Source: a bacterium
GTDB lineage: Bacteria; CAIWAD01
Length of the DNA stretch: 64,000 nt
Assembly: GCA_030685015.1 (NCBI GenBank)
Contig: JAUXWS010000059.1
Coordinates: forward strand, 124,001-188,000
Direction of reading: 5' to 3'
This document shows, piece by piece, positions 1 through 8,819 of this stretch (the first letter of the stretch is position 1; each line of letters begins with the position of its first letter). The notes beneath the pieces are model-generated. The model made no database searches, was not told the origin of the DNA, and was given only the letters and a program-made list of their open reading frames with translations. The position numbers and the translations under genes were made by a program.

Positions 1-1388
1 GGCAACCTAAGCTCGGGGGCAAGGGCCTGCATGGGCGGGACCAGCTTGTCCGCCAGGTCCGCCAAGCCGCCCGCGCCCAGGGCGCGCACCAGCACCAGCT
101 GGCGTTGGCGGGCCTCCGGCGTGGCATCCGCCGCCAGGGCGAGCAGAAGTGCCTGGGCGCCCAGGGGGTCCTGGCTTTCGCCCGCCAGATCGGGCGGCAG
201 TCTGCCCAGCAGGCCACGGGCATAGCCCAGGCTGCGCGTGTCCGCCTGGCCGGCCTGATCCAGCGCCTCCAAAGCCGCTGAGACACTCAAGAGGCGGCGG
301 ACCGGAGCGGCCGCAGCCGGGCGGCCCGCCGCGGCGGGCAAGGGGGCCGGATTCCGCGCCCGCGGCAGCGGCTCCTGCCAGCGGCCGTCCCAGTCCGGGT
401 CCAGGCGCCGCACCCGCTCCGCCAGCGGGGGATGCGTGGCCAGCGGATTGCGGAGGGAGGCCTTCACCCCCAGGCTGAAGTAGGCGTGGCTGAACTCCGA
501 GGCGTTCGGCGTTCGCAGGAGGGATCCTTGCGGGGCGCCGCCGATCCTTTTCAGAGCCCCGGCCAGGCCGGCGGGGTGGCGCGTGTATTGCACGGCGGCA
601 GCGTCCGCGTGGAACTCGCGCTGGCGGCTGATGAGCGCCTTGATCAGGTTGCCGAAGAAGGAGCCGATGTAGCCCACGGCCAACAAGGCCAGCGCGGCCA
701 GGCCCAGCGCCGCGCCGACGCTTCCCACGCCGCCACGGCCCCGCGTCCCGCCCAGGCGCACTCCCCGCAGGTGGCGCAGGACGAACTCGCCGGTCAGGCC
801 CAGCAGCAGGATGCCGTGCAGGGTACCCGCCAAATGCAGGTTCCTCGCCATGTCGCCCCCCGTGATGTGGCTGATCTCGTGGGCGACGACGCCCTGCAGC
901 TCATCGCGGGACAAGGATTCCACGGCACCGCGCGTCACCCCGATGACGGCATCGGCGGGAGTCCAGCCGGCGGCGAAGGCGTTGATCGCCGGCTCGTCAA
1001 GCAGAAAGACGGCGGGCACGGGGATGCCGGCGGCCAGGGCCATCTCCTCGACCACGTTGAGCAGCTTCCGCAGCTGTGGGTCCTGGCTGGAGGGGTGCAC
1101 GCGCCGGCCGCCCAGCCCTTCCGCCACGGTTCGGCCGCCGCCGGCCAGCTGCCTCAGCTTGAGCAGGCTGCCCAACACGATCACGGTCAGCACGGCCAAG
1201 GCCACGGCCAGGGCGAGGCCCGGCTCCTGGCCGCTGAGGATTTGCCCCGACCAAGTGCGGGTCCCCTTGAGGGCGAGCAGGACCGCGGCGACGGCCGCCG
1301 CCATGATGCCCGCCACGGCCAGCCCGAAGAGCAGCACCAGCCAGCCCGTGTTGCGCCGGGCGAGATCCTGGGCGTGGTGGAAGTTCAT
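1..1388 (-). CDS. M48-family membrane zinc metalloprotease (HtpX-like), 3' end cut by window edge
   Basis: Membrane-anchored zinc endopeptidase, probably acting in membrane-protein quality control. The frame is open from an ATG at 1386-1388 to the window edge, giving 462 codons; no stop is seen. A hydrophobic segment lies near residues 15-40. The zinc motif HEISH is at residues 170-174 inside VVAHEISHITGGD, and a second hydrophobic stretch follows it, as in M48 proteins. HADAAAVQYTRHPAGLAGAL supplies the downstream acidic zinc ligand region. After the peptidase domain comes a proline/alanine linker and an alpha-helical tail. It lies 19 bases downstream of lemA on the same strand, the common LemA-M48 pairing, so the two are probably co-transcribed. 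The family is clear; the substrate is unknown. Confidence 0.9.
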   Translation of the reverse strand, partial: MNFHHAQDLARRNTGWLVLLFGLAVAGIMAAAVAAVLLALKGTRTWSGQILSGQEPGLALAVALAVLTVIVLGSLLKLRQLAGGGRTVAEGLGGRRVHPSSQDPQLRKLLNVVEEMALAAGIPVPAVFLLDEPAINAFAAGWTPADAVIGVTRGAVESLSRDELQGVVAHEISHITGGDMARNLHLAGTLHGILLLGLTGEFVLRHLRGVRLGGTRGRGGVGSVGAALGLAALALLAVGYIGSFFGNLIKALISRQREFHADAAAVQYTRHPAGLAGALKRIGGAPQGSLLRTPNASEFSHAYFSLGVKASLRNPLATHPPLAERVRRLDPDWDGRWQEPLPRARNPAPLPAAAGRPAAAAPVRRLLSVSAALEALDQAGQADTRSLGYARGLLGRLPPDLAGESQDPLGAQALLLALAADATPEARQRQLVLVRALGAGGLADLADKLVPPMQALAPELRL

Positions 1389-1407
1389 GGCGCGCCCCCG
1401 GTTCTCC

Positions 1408-2001
1408 TCAGAAACTCACCTTGGGCGCCGCCTGGAACTGCGCGCTGTCGGCGAACTCCAGCAGGGAGGCGTCGACGGGGTGGCCGAAGACCGGCGCGAA
1501 CAGGGTGGTCGGAAAGGATTGGCGCGTGCTGTTGTAGTCCGTCACCTGGTCGTTGTAGGCCTGGCGGGCGAAGGCGACCCTGTTTTCCGTGCTGGTCAGC
1601 TCCTCGCTGAGCTGCATCATGGTGGTGTTGGCCTTGAGGTCCGGGTAGGCCTCCATCACGACGCTCAAGCGGCCCAGGGCATCGGAGAGCCCGCCCTCCG
1701 CGCGGCCGAGCCCGGCCATGGCCGCCCCGGCGCCTGGTTGGGCCTTGGCCGCCTCAAGCATGGCCAGCGCCGTGTTGCGCGCGGCGATCACCGCCTCCAG
1801 GGTCTCCCGTTCATGCGAGATGTAGCCCTTGGCCGTCTCCACCAGGTTGGGGATGAGGTCGTAGCGGCGCTTGAGCTGCACCTCGATCTGGGCGAAGGCG
1901 TTCTGGTAGCGGTTGCGCAGGAGCACCAGGCGGTTGTAGATGCCGATCACGTAGAGGAAGAGGACACCCAGCAGCGCCAGCACAATGACGATTCCCAGCA
2001 T
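1408..2001 (-). CDS. lemA: LemA family protein
   Basis: 197 residues, the usual LemA length. One N-terminal transmembrane helix (about residues 2-22) is followed by an alpha-helical domain with the family hallmark RRYDLIPNLVETAKGY near residues 45-60 and an AARN motif further on. The start at 1999-2001 is chosen because AAGGAG sits six bases upstream; the frame stays open further upstream but has no better site. LemA proteins form an antiparallel helical bundle on the membrane and commonly pair with M48 proteases, as here. The biochemical role is not established for the family. Confidence 0.92.
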   Translation of the reverse strand: MLGIVIVLALLGVLFLYVIGIYNRLVLLRNRYQNAFAQIEVQLKRRYDLIPNLVETAKGYISHERETLEAVIAARNTALAMLEAAKAQPGAGAAMAGLGRAEGGLSDALGRLSVVMEAYPDLKANTTMMQLSEELTSTENRVAFARQAYNDQVTDYNSTRQSFPTTLFAPVFGHPVDASLLEFADSAQFQAAPKVSF

Positions 2002-2090
2002 GATCATCTCCTTGATTGGCGGGCGCGGACCGCCCGCGTCGGGGGGACGCCCCAATACGGCGAAATCAGGACGCAAGTGGAAGCGGCATG

Positions 2091-2137
2091 GCCCAGCAGC
2101 CTGTCGGACTTGGCCACTTGGCGGTCTTCATCGCCCC
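2091..2137 (-). repeat. dispersed repeat, copy 1 (long form)
   Basis: Read on the minus strand this is a 47-base element, starting GGGGCGATGAAGACCGC and containing the core GGCCAAGTCCGACAGGCTG. The 61758-61805 copy shares the whole arrangement (first block, AAG spacer, core) with only a few substitutions. Three other sites in the window carry the core only. Confidence 0.7.
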
Positions 2138-2237
2138 ATTCGGTCCGGATTTTCCGCAAGTTTCTTGAACAGACCACCAGTATGCCCTGCGAAACTTCCG
2201 AAAAACCGGCCTCGATTTGGGCGCGAATCCCATCCAA

Positions 2238-2260
2238 GGCCCAAGCCCGACAGGCTGTTA
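2238..2260 (+). repeat. dispersed repeat, copy 2 (core only)
   Basis: Core GGCCCAAGCCCGACAGGCTG, in inverted orientation to copy 1 and about 100 bases from it. Confidence 0.6.
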
Positions 2261-2274
2261 GTCGCCGGGGAAGG

Positions 2275-3588
2275 TCAGGCGCACTCCTGGCCTGGCAACA
2301 GGCCGCGGCGGACGTAGACGGCGTGGGCCATCTGCCGCAGTCGCGGCATGCGCGGCAGCGCCAACGCGGCACAGGCGGCGTAGACCAGGGCGCCGCAGGC
2401 CAGGGCCCAGGGGGCGCTCCAGACATCCGCCAGCCAGCCCAACAACAAGGCCCCCACGGGGAAGCTGCCCATGAAGGACATGGTGTAGAAGCTCATCACG
2501 CGGCCGCGCTGCTCGTCCTCCACCAGGGTCTGCAACAGTGTGTTGCTGCCGGCCATCTGGATCATCTGCCCGAATCCGATGGGCAGCATGAGCAGCAGGG
2601 AGAGCCAGACCGAGGTGGAGAGGGCGAAGGCGACCAGGGCCAGGCAGAAGATGCCCGCCGAGATGACGATGAGTCGGCCGAGACCCAGGACGCTGCGGCG
2701 CGAGGCCAGATGAAAAGCTCCGCCGAGGGCGCCCACGCCCACGCCGCCCATGAGGAAGCCCAGCGTGTCCGGGCCGCCGCCCAGGATGTCGCGGGCGAAG
2801 ACGGGGAGCAGCACGGTGTAGGTCATGCCGACGAAGTTGAAGACCATCAGCAGGAGCAGGATGGCCCAGAGCGGGGGATTACCCATGACATAGCGCCAGC
2901 TCTCGCCCAGGCCCTCCCGCAAGCCGCGCCGCCGCTCCCGGGCACGGGCCTCGTCCCGGGCGGGGAGTCGCATCATCAGCAGGCAGGCCAGCACGGCCAC
3001 ATAGCTCAGGCCGTTGGCCAGGAAACAGACCCCCTCACCGGCCAGCGCGATGAGCAGGCCGGCCAGGGAGGGTCCCAGCAGGCGGGCGCCGTTGAACATG
3101 GAGGAGTTGAGGGCGATGGCATTTCCCAGATCCCGGCGGTCGTCCACCAGCTCCACCAGGAGGGCATGGCGCACGGGCATGTCGAATCCGTTGATGGCGG
3201 CCATCAGCACGCTCAAGGCGACGACGTGCCAGAGCTGGATCCAGCCGCCCAGCACCAGCGCCGCCAGCAGCAGGGCCTGCAGCATGGACATCACTTGGGT
3301 GGCGAAGAGCAGACGGTGCTTGTCCACCCGGTCGGCGATGGCGCCGGCCAGCGGCGCGATGAGGAAGGTGGGCAGGTTGCCGGCGAAACTCAGCAGGCCC
3401 AGCAGGAAGGCCGAGTCGGTCAGGCGGTAGACCAGCCAGGCCAGCGCCACCCGCTGCATCCAGGTCCCCACCAGCGACACGCCTTGTCCCAGGAAGAAGA
3501 GCCGGTAGTTGCGGTGACGCAGGGCGCGCCCCACGATGGCCAGACGGGGGATGGGCGCGAAATCGCGCCAGGCGGAGAGGCGGAGCAT
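2275..3588 (-). CDS. MFS transporter, EntS-like (MFS_3) exporter
   Basis: 437 residues, about twelve transmembrane helices. The N-terminal pattern of a charged lead, then RNYRLFFLGQGVSLVGTWMQ, then LVYRLTDSAFLLGLL and the loop APLAGAIADRVDKHRLL is that of the EntS/MFS_3 drug- and siderophore-exporter group; GALLLGWLADVWSAPWAL closes the second half. It probably exports a small molecule by proton antiport across the cytoplasmic membrane. It stands alone on the minus strand, with the repeat-bearing gap downstream and a NimA-like gene upstream. No neighbour indicates a substrate, and a siderophore role cannot be claimed. Confidence 0.88.
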   Translation of the reverse strand: MLRLSAWRDFAPIPRLAIVGRALRHRNYRLFFLGQGVSLVGTWMQRVALAWLVYRLTDSAFLLGLLSFAGNLPTFLIAPLAGAIADRVDKHRLLFATQVMSMLQALLLAALVLGGWIQLWHVVALSVLMAAINGFDMPVRHALLVELVDDRRDLGNAIALNSSMFNGARLLGPSLAGLLIALAGEGVCFLANGLSYVAVLACLLMMRLPARDEARARERRRGLREGLGESWRYVMGNPPLWAILLLLMVFNFVGMTYTVLLPVFARDILGGGPDTLGFLMGGVGVGALGGAFHLASRRSVLGLGRLIVISAGIFCLALVAFALSTSVWLSLLLMLPIGFGQMIQMAGSNTLLQTLVEDEQRGRVMSFYTMSFMGSFPVGALLLGWLADVWSAPWALACGALVYAACAALALPRMPRLRQMAHAVYVRRGLLPGQECA

Positions 3589-3676
3589 GCGGGCGCCTTC
3601 AGGTCGGGACGGGTCTGTGGTCCTCGCCGGTCGAATCCGATGGGCCGCAAGCTAAGGAACTGGCCGCAAGCAGGGC

Positions 3677-4165
3677 TCAGGCCGCATCCTTGTCGTCCGA
3701 CTGCTTGCCGCTCAGGGACTCGATCTCGATGGCCCACACCCGCGTCCGCTCCAGGCTGGCCGGCTGGTAGTCCCAGGCGCCCTGGCCGCCATAGTGGCGC
3801 ATGATTTCGTCCAGGGCGGCGCGCCGCTCGTCGTGGCTGCGCAACTCCCGCACGAGGCCGGTGCCGATCACCGAGCGGTAGGCGAAGCTCCAGGAGCAGG
3901 CCCTGTCCGGATGCGTCAGCAGGCGCAGGTCGCAGTGGGCCGCGAAACAGACGCGGGGGTTCCTGGCCAGCATCTCCAGTTTGCGGCCCTCCCGCGCCGT
4001 GTGGAAGAAGAGGCGGCGGCCGTCATAACCGAAGGAAAGCGGCACCAGGTAAGGCTCCTGATCCACCGCCATGGCCAGGTGCAGCAGCTCCGCGCCGTGG
4101 AGCACCTCATCCAGGCCGGCCCGCGAGTCCATGGCCTTGTCCCGCCGGCGCAGGGGCCGTTGCAT
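3677..4165 (-). CDS. NimA-like pyridoxamine 5'-phosphate oxidase-family protein
   Basis: 162 residues with the split-barrel flavin-binding fold of the nitroimidazole-resistance (Nim)/PNPOx-like family. Signature stretches are MQRPLRRRDKAMDS, LLHLAMAVDQEPYLVPLSFGYDGRRLFFHTA, the basic GRKLEMLARNPRVCF, and SWSFAYRSVIGTGLV. The family binds FMN (or sometimes haem) and is often annotated as a reductase; substrates are rarely known. The start at 4165 has GGGGGAG about eight bases upstream; an ATG at 4171 is an alternative but too close to that site. The ribosome-binding region directly abuts the terminator of the upstream RRM gene. Confidence 0.85.
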   Translation of the reverse strand: MQRPLRRRDKAMDSRAGLDEVLHGAELLHLAMAVDQEPYLVPLSFGYDGRRLFFHTAREGRKLEMLARNPRVCFAAHCDLRLLTHPDRACSWSFAYRSVIGTGLVRELRSHDERRAALDEIMRHYGGQGAWDYQPASLERTRVWAIEIESLSGKQSDDKDAA

Positions 4166-4180
4166 GTCCATGGCTCCCCC

Positions 4181-4215
4181 AAAAAGACCAGCCCCCGATC
4201 CGGACGGGGGCTGGT
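4181..4215 (-). terminator. rho-independent terminator of the RRM gene
   Basis: Stem CCAGCCCCCG/CGGGGGCTGG (4188-4197 with 4205-4214) with a seven-base loop, followed on the minus strand by TCTTTTTGG. It sits 30 bases after the stop of the RRM protein gene and directly before the Shine-Dalgarno of the NimA-like gene, so that gene needs readthrough or its own promoter. Confidence 0.85.
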
Positions 4216-4244
4216 GGATTGTCCACGTGGGCTGGTTCGAAGGG

Positions 4245-4628
4245 CTAGAAACGACGGTTGCCGCCGCCTCCGTAGCCGCCACCACCGCCGCCGCTGCGAT
4301 TGCCGCCGCCGCCGCCGAAGCCGCCGCGACCGCCCCCGCCCCCGCCGAAACCGCCGCCGCCGCGGGGCCGGCTGCCCTCCTCGCGCGGACGGGCCTCGTT
4401 GACGGTGAGGGCGCGACCGTTGATCTCCTTGCCGTTCAATTCGGCGATGGCCGTGGCCGCCTCGCCGTCATTGGCCATCTCCACGAAGCCGAAGCCTTTG
4501 GAGCGATTCGTGTCGCGATCCATGATGACCGTGGCCGACGTGACCTGGCCGTAGGCTCCGAACAGCTCCTCGAGGTCCTGGCTGCCCATGGTGAAGTTCA
4601 AGTTGCCGACGTACAACTTCTTGCTCAT
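4245..4628 (-). CDS. glycine-rich RNA-binding protein with one RRM
   Basis: 127 residues. A single RNA-recognition motif fills residues 1-80, with RNP2 LYVGNL at 5-10 and RNP1 KGFGFVEM near 44-51. A C-terminal glycine-rich tail with scattered Arg and Phe follows (GGGGFGGGGGGRGGF type). Bacterial proteins of this design bind RNA or single-stranded DNA and are often cold-induced in cyanobacteria and other phyla. The gene has its own terminator and stands alone. The tail resembles low-complexity RGG-type segments. Confidence 0.93.
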   Translation of the reverse strand: MSKKLYVGNLNFTMGSQDLEELFGAYGQVTSATVIMDRDTNRSKGFGFVEMANDGEAATAIAELNGKEINGRALTVNEARPREEGSRPRGGGGFGGGGGGRGGFGGGGGNRSGGGGGGYGGGGNRRF

Positions 4629-4985
4629 CGAAAAGACTCCTGTTGGAAGAACTGTGAGGATCCACGCCGTGCCTTGAACGTGTCAGCCCGGAGCTGCCTC
4701 GTTTCGAACCACGCCCCTGTCACGTCGCCCCGGCCGTCCGGCCCAGCGGAGCGGACCCGGATTCCCGCCCGAATGCTCCTTCCAGCAAGGACATACGCGA
4801 CAAGCGGCGCGGGAATGTAGTGTTAGCGGGGGGGAAGTCCACTCACAATTTCGCATGGACAATCGCCGATCCAGGCCAGGCCGGGATCTCCCTTCACAGT
4901 CCGGAGCATGGCTGGTCGGCGCGATCGCGGTAAATGAAAGAGGGTGCCCGCGGGCACCCTCTTCGGCGTCAGGATGTCGTCGGCC
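4629..4985. other. intergenic region between RRM gene start and selenoprotein gene end
   Basis: The 357 bases hold the 5' untranslated region and presumably the promoter of the RRM gene, and the terminator of the minus-strand selenoprotein gene at 4936-4964. A poor sigma70-like pair (TTGTGA, 17 bases, TAACAC, minus strand) lies roughly 180-220 bases upstream of the RRM start. No gene is seen. Confidence 0.5.
4936..4964 (-). terminator. rho-independent terminator of the first selenoprotein gene
   Basis: Perfect 13-base inverted repeat AAGAGGGTGCCCG/CGGGCACCCTCTT at 4938-4963 with no fixed loop, followed on the minus strand by TTCATTTA. It starts 22 bases after the stop codon at 4986. Confidence 0.8.
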
Positions 4986-6770
4986 TCACTTGACCAGCAT
5001 GACCTTCATCGCGTCGCGGGGCAGGCCGTCCACCACCAGCCGCACGAGGTAGAGGCCGCTGGCCAGCTCGGCGCCGTCCAGGGTGCGGGCGTGGGTGCCC
5101 GCCGCCTGGCGGCCCGCCTCAAGACGCCGCAGCTCCTGCCCCAGGGTGTTGAAGACGGCCAGCGCCACCGCGCCTTCCCGCTCCAGGCGATATTCCACCG
5201 TGGTGGTCGGATTGAAGGGGTTGGGCGTGGCCTGCACCAGGCGGAAGTCCTGCGGGCCGGCCGCCGGCGCCGGCGTCACGCCGGTCCCCATGAAGTAGTC
5301 CATGACGTGCTCGAGGAACATGGGCATGTTCATGGAACCGGTGACCGAGGAATGGATGCGCGTGGCCTCAACGGGGAAACCGCAGAATATGGCGGCGTAG
5401 GGCGTGCCGGTGGTGTAAACCGCCGCCGGGGCGTTGGCCACCTGCCGCCAGGTGCCGAAGACCACGCCGGGTGCCGTCACGTCCAGCACGTCGGGATCCT
5501 GGCTGTTGTTGGCGCCCTGCACGCCGGTGATGACGAAGGCGGTGCCGTCGAACCAGGTGTCGCCCGCCACGCCATCGATCACGAAGACGGAGCCGGCATC
5601 GGTGTCGGTCACGGTCACGCCGAAGTAGTCGGCCAGGAAGTCGGCCCGGGCGGGATTGGTGGACATGAACTGGCTCGACAAGAGCAGCCGTCCTCCGCCG
5701 TCCAGGAAGGTGCGCAGACCAGCCTCCTCGGCGTCGGTGACGTCGTTCTGCTTGATGCCGCCCAGCCACAGGATGCGCTCATAGCGGCCCATTTCGTCGG
5801 CGGCCAGGGGATTGTTCAAGCCGGACCAGACGTCGTGGCCGATCCCGGCCAGATCCAGGGCGGAGGTGACGAAGCTCTCGTTGTCGTCCATGCCGCCGTC
5901 GCTATCCACCAGCAAGGTGGCCGGGCGGCCAATGCGCTGGGTGTGGGTCAGCGTGCCCGTGGCCGTGCCGCCGTTGTAGGGGGCCGAGTACGCGAAGCTA
6001 AAGGTGGCCCAGTGCGGCTCGATGCCGGCGGCGACGGTGTAGACGAAGGGGCCGCTCCCTTCCACGGTCTCGCCCGGTTGGGCGGCTGGGAAGGTGACGG
6101 TGTTCTGGGTGATGGTCACGGCCGGGTCGCTGCAGGTCATGACCACCGTGCAGCCGTTGGCGGGGACGGCGATGGGGCTGTTGCGCAAGCTCAGGTCGTA
6201 GTGGATGGTCTCGCCGCCGTCGGGCCGGCCGTCCCCGTTGTCGTCGGAGACGATGGCCAGCGATTGCACGGTGAACACAGGATAAGCAACCGACATGTAC
6301 TGGTTGATGATGTTGTGCATCGCGCCTTCACTGAACCCGCTAGCCGTGTAGCGGACGATACCGTCTGTGTCCAGAATGACGTTGTATGGTATGTAGTTGT
6401 TGCCGTATTGGCTGTAGATGCTGGCGCAGCCCGTCAACACCAGGAAGGTGGGGTTGTACTGGTCCCAATGGGCATGCAGGGCGGCCGCTGAGGCGTTGTC
6501 CGTGTCGATGTGGACCAGTTCGAAGGCGGCGGGATCGTAGACTTGCTCAAAGTTGGTTTGAAGCACCGGAAACTCGGTGTTGCAGGAGGGTCACCACGTG
6601 GCACCGAAGTTTATCACCACCACCTTGCCCCGCTGGGCGTAGAGGTTCCAGCTGCCACCGTTCCAGTCGTTGCAGGTGAAGTCCGTCGGCGTTTGGCCCA
6701 CCATCCAGGCGGCCTCAGCCGACAGGGCCATGCCCAGGGTGACCACGCCCAGCGCGATCGCGTTCTTCAT
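4986..6770 (-). CDS. secreted thioredoxin-like selenoprotein (U-P-S-C) with C-terminal sorting domain
   Basis: One gene in frame throughout, interrupted only by TGA at 6591-6593 (residue 60). A signal peptide (MKNAIALGVVTLGMALSAEA) leads into a TlpA/thioredoxin-like domain reading VVVINFGATW-U-PSCNTEFPVLQ, so the UGA occupies the first position of the CxxC redox motif. The fold continues with the cis-Pro region YIPYNVILDTDG near residue 130. Next come an Ig-like region (SDDNGDGRPDGGE), a GATase-like domain (LLVDSDGG; ILWLGGIKQNDVT) and a C-terminal PNPFNPTTTVEYRL sorting/FlgD-like domain. Total 594 residues with Sec. GGGAGG precedes both possible starts (6773 and 6770). It is probably a secreted or surface thiol-selenol oxidoreductase. 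Reading it as two genes or a pseudogene is unlikely because the next paralogue has UGA at the same codon. Confidence 0.85.
6564..6579 (-). promoter_or_regulatory. putative bacterial SECIS hairpin for the UGA at 6591-6593
   Basis: In the mRNA, UGA is followed by 11 nucleotides, then CACCG-AGUUUC-CGGUG. The G and U of the apical loop fall at +18 and +19 after UGA. This matches the general bSECIS plan of a small stem-loop directly 3' of UGA with GU in the loop. The stem is only five pairs here but is seven in the neighbouring paralogue. Confidence 0.7.
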
Positions 6771-6788
6771 CATTCCGCCTCCCTGATG

Positions 6789-6812
6789 GGTCCATGTATT
6801 GAACCATGGACC
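6789..6812 (-). promoter_or_regulatory. leader hairpin before the first selenoprotein gene
   Basis: Perfect 8-base stem GGTCCATG/CATGGACC with an 8-base loop, just upstream of the GGGAGG ribosome-binding site. A TTGACA hexamer lies further upstream on the minus strand (6836-6841), but no good -10 box is found at the right spacing. Confidence 0.45.
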
Positions 6813-6844
6813 TGTGTTGTTCCGATTGAATGCTTTGTCAACCG

Positions 6845-6873
6845 CCGGGAGCATGATCGCACCATGCTCCCGG
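6845..6873 (-). terminator. strong intergenic hairpin after the second selenoprotein gene
   Basis: Perfect 11-base stem CCGGGAGCATG/CATGCTCCCGG with a 7-base loop, 49 bases past the stop at 6922 on the minus strand. There is no T-run, so it may be a rho-dependent or processing hairpin rather than a true intrinsic terminator. It separates the two selenoprotein genes. Confidence 0.5.
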
Positions 6874-6921
6874 GAGATTTGGCAATTCCGAAGCAAATTC
6901 AGCAACTCCCGCGCCAGAAGA

Positions 6922-8646
6922 TCAGCGCACGGCCCGCACCTGGAAGTAGAGCTGTTCCACGCCGGGCAGGAACAGAACCGCGGGGGGCTGCTCCGTCTCC
7001 ATCACCGGCTGTCCTGGAAAAGTCCAGGGCTGGGCCGATTGGTACACGCGATATCCGGTGGCGCCGGGCACGGGCGTCCAATGCAGCGTGGCCGCGCCGG
7101 CGGTCATGCCCAGCGACAGGTCCGTCACCGGGTCCGGGGGCGTGGCGGGATGGGCCGCGTGCCAGGCGAAGGCGCGCTGCAGGAAGCCGGCCATGGTCAC
7201 GGAGGCCGGCAGCGGTCCATAGAGACGCAAGGCCTCGAGGGGGAATCCGCAGAAAATGCTGTTGAATCCGCCGCCCGCCAGGTAGGCCGCGGCGGGACCC
7301 AACGTCCCCTGGCGCCAAGCGGCCATCTGCACCGCCGGCGGCGTCACCGCGATGACATCGGGATGCACGTTGTTGTTGGCCGCCGCCGCCCCCGACAGGA
7401 TGAGGTCCATGCCGCCGAACCAGGGGTCGTCGGCCGTGGTGGTGGCCCAGAAGATGTTGCCGCCGGTGAGCGCCGTCGTTTGCACGCCGAAGCGCTGGGC
7501 GAGGAAGGGGGCGTTCTGCGCGTTGCTGGAGGCGTACTGGCTGGAAAGCACCAGCAGGCCGCCACGGTCCAGGAAGGCCTCCAGCACGGCCCGCTCCGCC
7601 GCGGTGATGTCCGGGTTGCGGATGCCGCCCAGCCAGATGATGCGCTGGTATCTCAGCGCCTCCACCTCGCTCAGGGCGCCCTGCTGGTCCAGGGCCCACA
7701 GGTCGGCGGCCACGCCCAGGGCCGAGAGCGCGTTCAGGGCGTAGCTCTCGTTGTCGTCCATCTCGCCGTCGGCATCCACCAGCAGCAGGTCGGGACGGGC
7801 GATGCGCTGCTGGACCAACAGGTTCTGCTCCCAGGTGCCGCCCTCGAAGTTGGCCGACACGTGGATCTGGAAATCCGCCCAGTGCGGCTCCGCTTCGGAC
7901 GACACGATGAAACTGAAGGCCGGCGTCTGCACGACCTGGCCCGGTGCCATGGCCGCCACCGTGGCTTGCGCCACCTGCGGTGACAGGGCGCTGGAGGTGG
8001 TCGACCAACTGATGTTGATGGACTGGGCGGCCATGCCGTTGGGACTGTTGCGCAAGGTGAGGGCGAAGCTCACCTGCTCGCCGGGATCTGGCCGGCCGTC
8101 GCCGTTGTCGTCGGACAGGATGTCCACCGACAGCAGGTTGAAGAAGGGGTTGGGCAGGCTGAGATACTGCTGGATGACGGCGTGGATGGCCGACTCGTTG
8201 AAGCCCGAGGCGGTGTAGCGGACGATGCCCTCCGTGTCCAGCACCACGTTGTAGGGGATGTAGTTGTTGCCGTATTGATTGTAGATGCTGGCGCAGCCCA
8301 CGAGGACGGGAAAGGTGGGGTTGTATTGGTTCCAGTGGGCGTGCAGGGCGGCGGCGCTGGCGTTGTCCGTGTCGATGTGGACGACTTCGAAGGCGGCGGG
8401 ATCGTAGGAGGCCTCGAAGTTGGATTGCAACACCGGAAACTCGGTGTTACAAGACGGTCACCACGTGGCGCCGAAGTTGAGGAGGACCACCTTGCCGCGC
8501 TGGCTGTAGAGATTCCAGCTTTGGCCGTTCCAATCCGTGCAGGTGAAATCGGTGGGCGTGCTGCCGATGGTCCAGACGGCGGCCGCGGGCGCGCAAAGGA
8601 CCATCGACAGAAACAGCCCGGTCAACAAACGGGCGCGGTGCTTCAT
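6922..8646 (-). CDS. secreted thioredoxin-like selenoprotein (U-P-S-C), paralogue with C-terminal FN3-like domain
   Basis: 574 residues including Sec at residue 63 (TGA 8458-8460). The signal peptide ends near AAAVW. The redox region reads VVLLNFGATW-U-PSCNTEFPVLQ, nearly identical to the downstream paralogue, and YIPYNVVLDTEGIVRYTASGF supplies the cis-Pro half of the fold. The middle repeats the paralogue's plan (SDDNGDGRPDPGE; LLLVDADGEMDDNES; RIIWLGGIRNPDITAAE). The end differs: a fibronectin-III-like domain (VTDLSLGMTAGAATLHWTPVPGATGYRVYQS) replaces the sorting domain and the protein stops at QVRAVR, so it may be periplasmic rather than surface-attached. Start 8646 has AGGGGG five bases upstream. 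This TGA is taken as Sec, whereas the TGA at 6922-6924 is the true stop. Confidence 0.85.
8429..8448 (-). promoter_or_regulatory. putative bacterial SECIS hairpin for the UGA at 8458-8460
   Basis: In the mRNA UGA is followed by nine nucleotides and a perfect 7-base stem AACACCG-AGUUUC-CGGUGUU; loop G and U lie at +18 and +19. Compared with the other copy, third-position changes lengthen the stem while the encoded protein changes little, consistent with selection on the RNA. Confidence 0.78.
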
Positions 8647-8819
8647 TAATCCCCCTGGTTCACAAGCGGAACAAACGTAAGGGCTGAGGTGGCTCGCTCC
8701 AAGAGAAAAGAGCCATCACGTCAATTATTCAGCGGGCGGGGATAGGCCTGATGACACCCAGGCAGCTTGATGTCCCACCCCCCCGACACCTTGCCGGCGA
8801 ATCACAAAGGAGGTGTCCC

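Larger units (their letters stand above)
2002..2274. other. intergenic region holding an inverted pair of a dispersed repeat
   Basis: No gene is seen between the MFS gene stop and the lemA start. Two copies of the dispersed repeat described below lie here in opposite orientation, 2091-2137 and 2238-2260. Segments 2098-2113 and 2241-2256 can pair over 16 bases with a single A-C mismatch, so transcripts of the region could fold into a large hairpin with a loop of about 127 nucleotides. Confidence 0.6.

Noticed and set aside
811-3804. Open frame of 997 codons on the plus strand
   Set aside because: Antisense to the M48, lemA and MFS genes; no domain, changes composition at each gene boundary.
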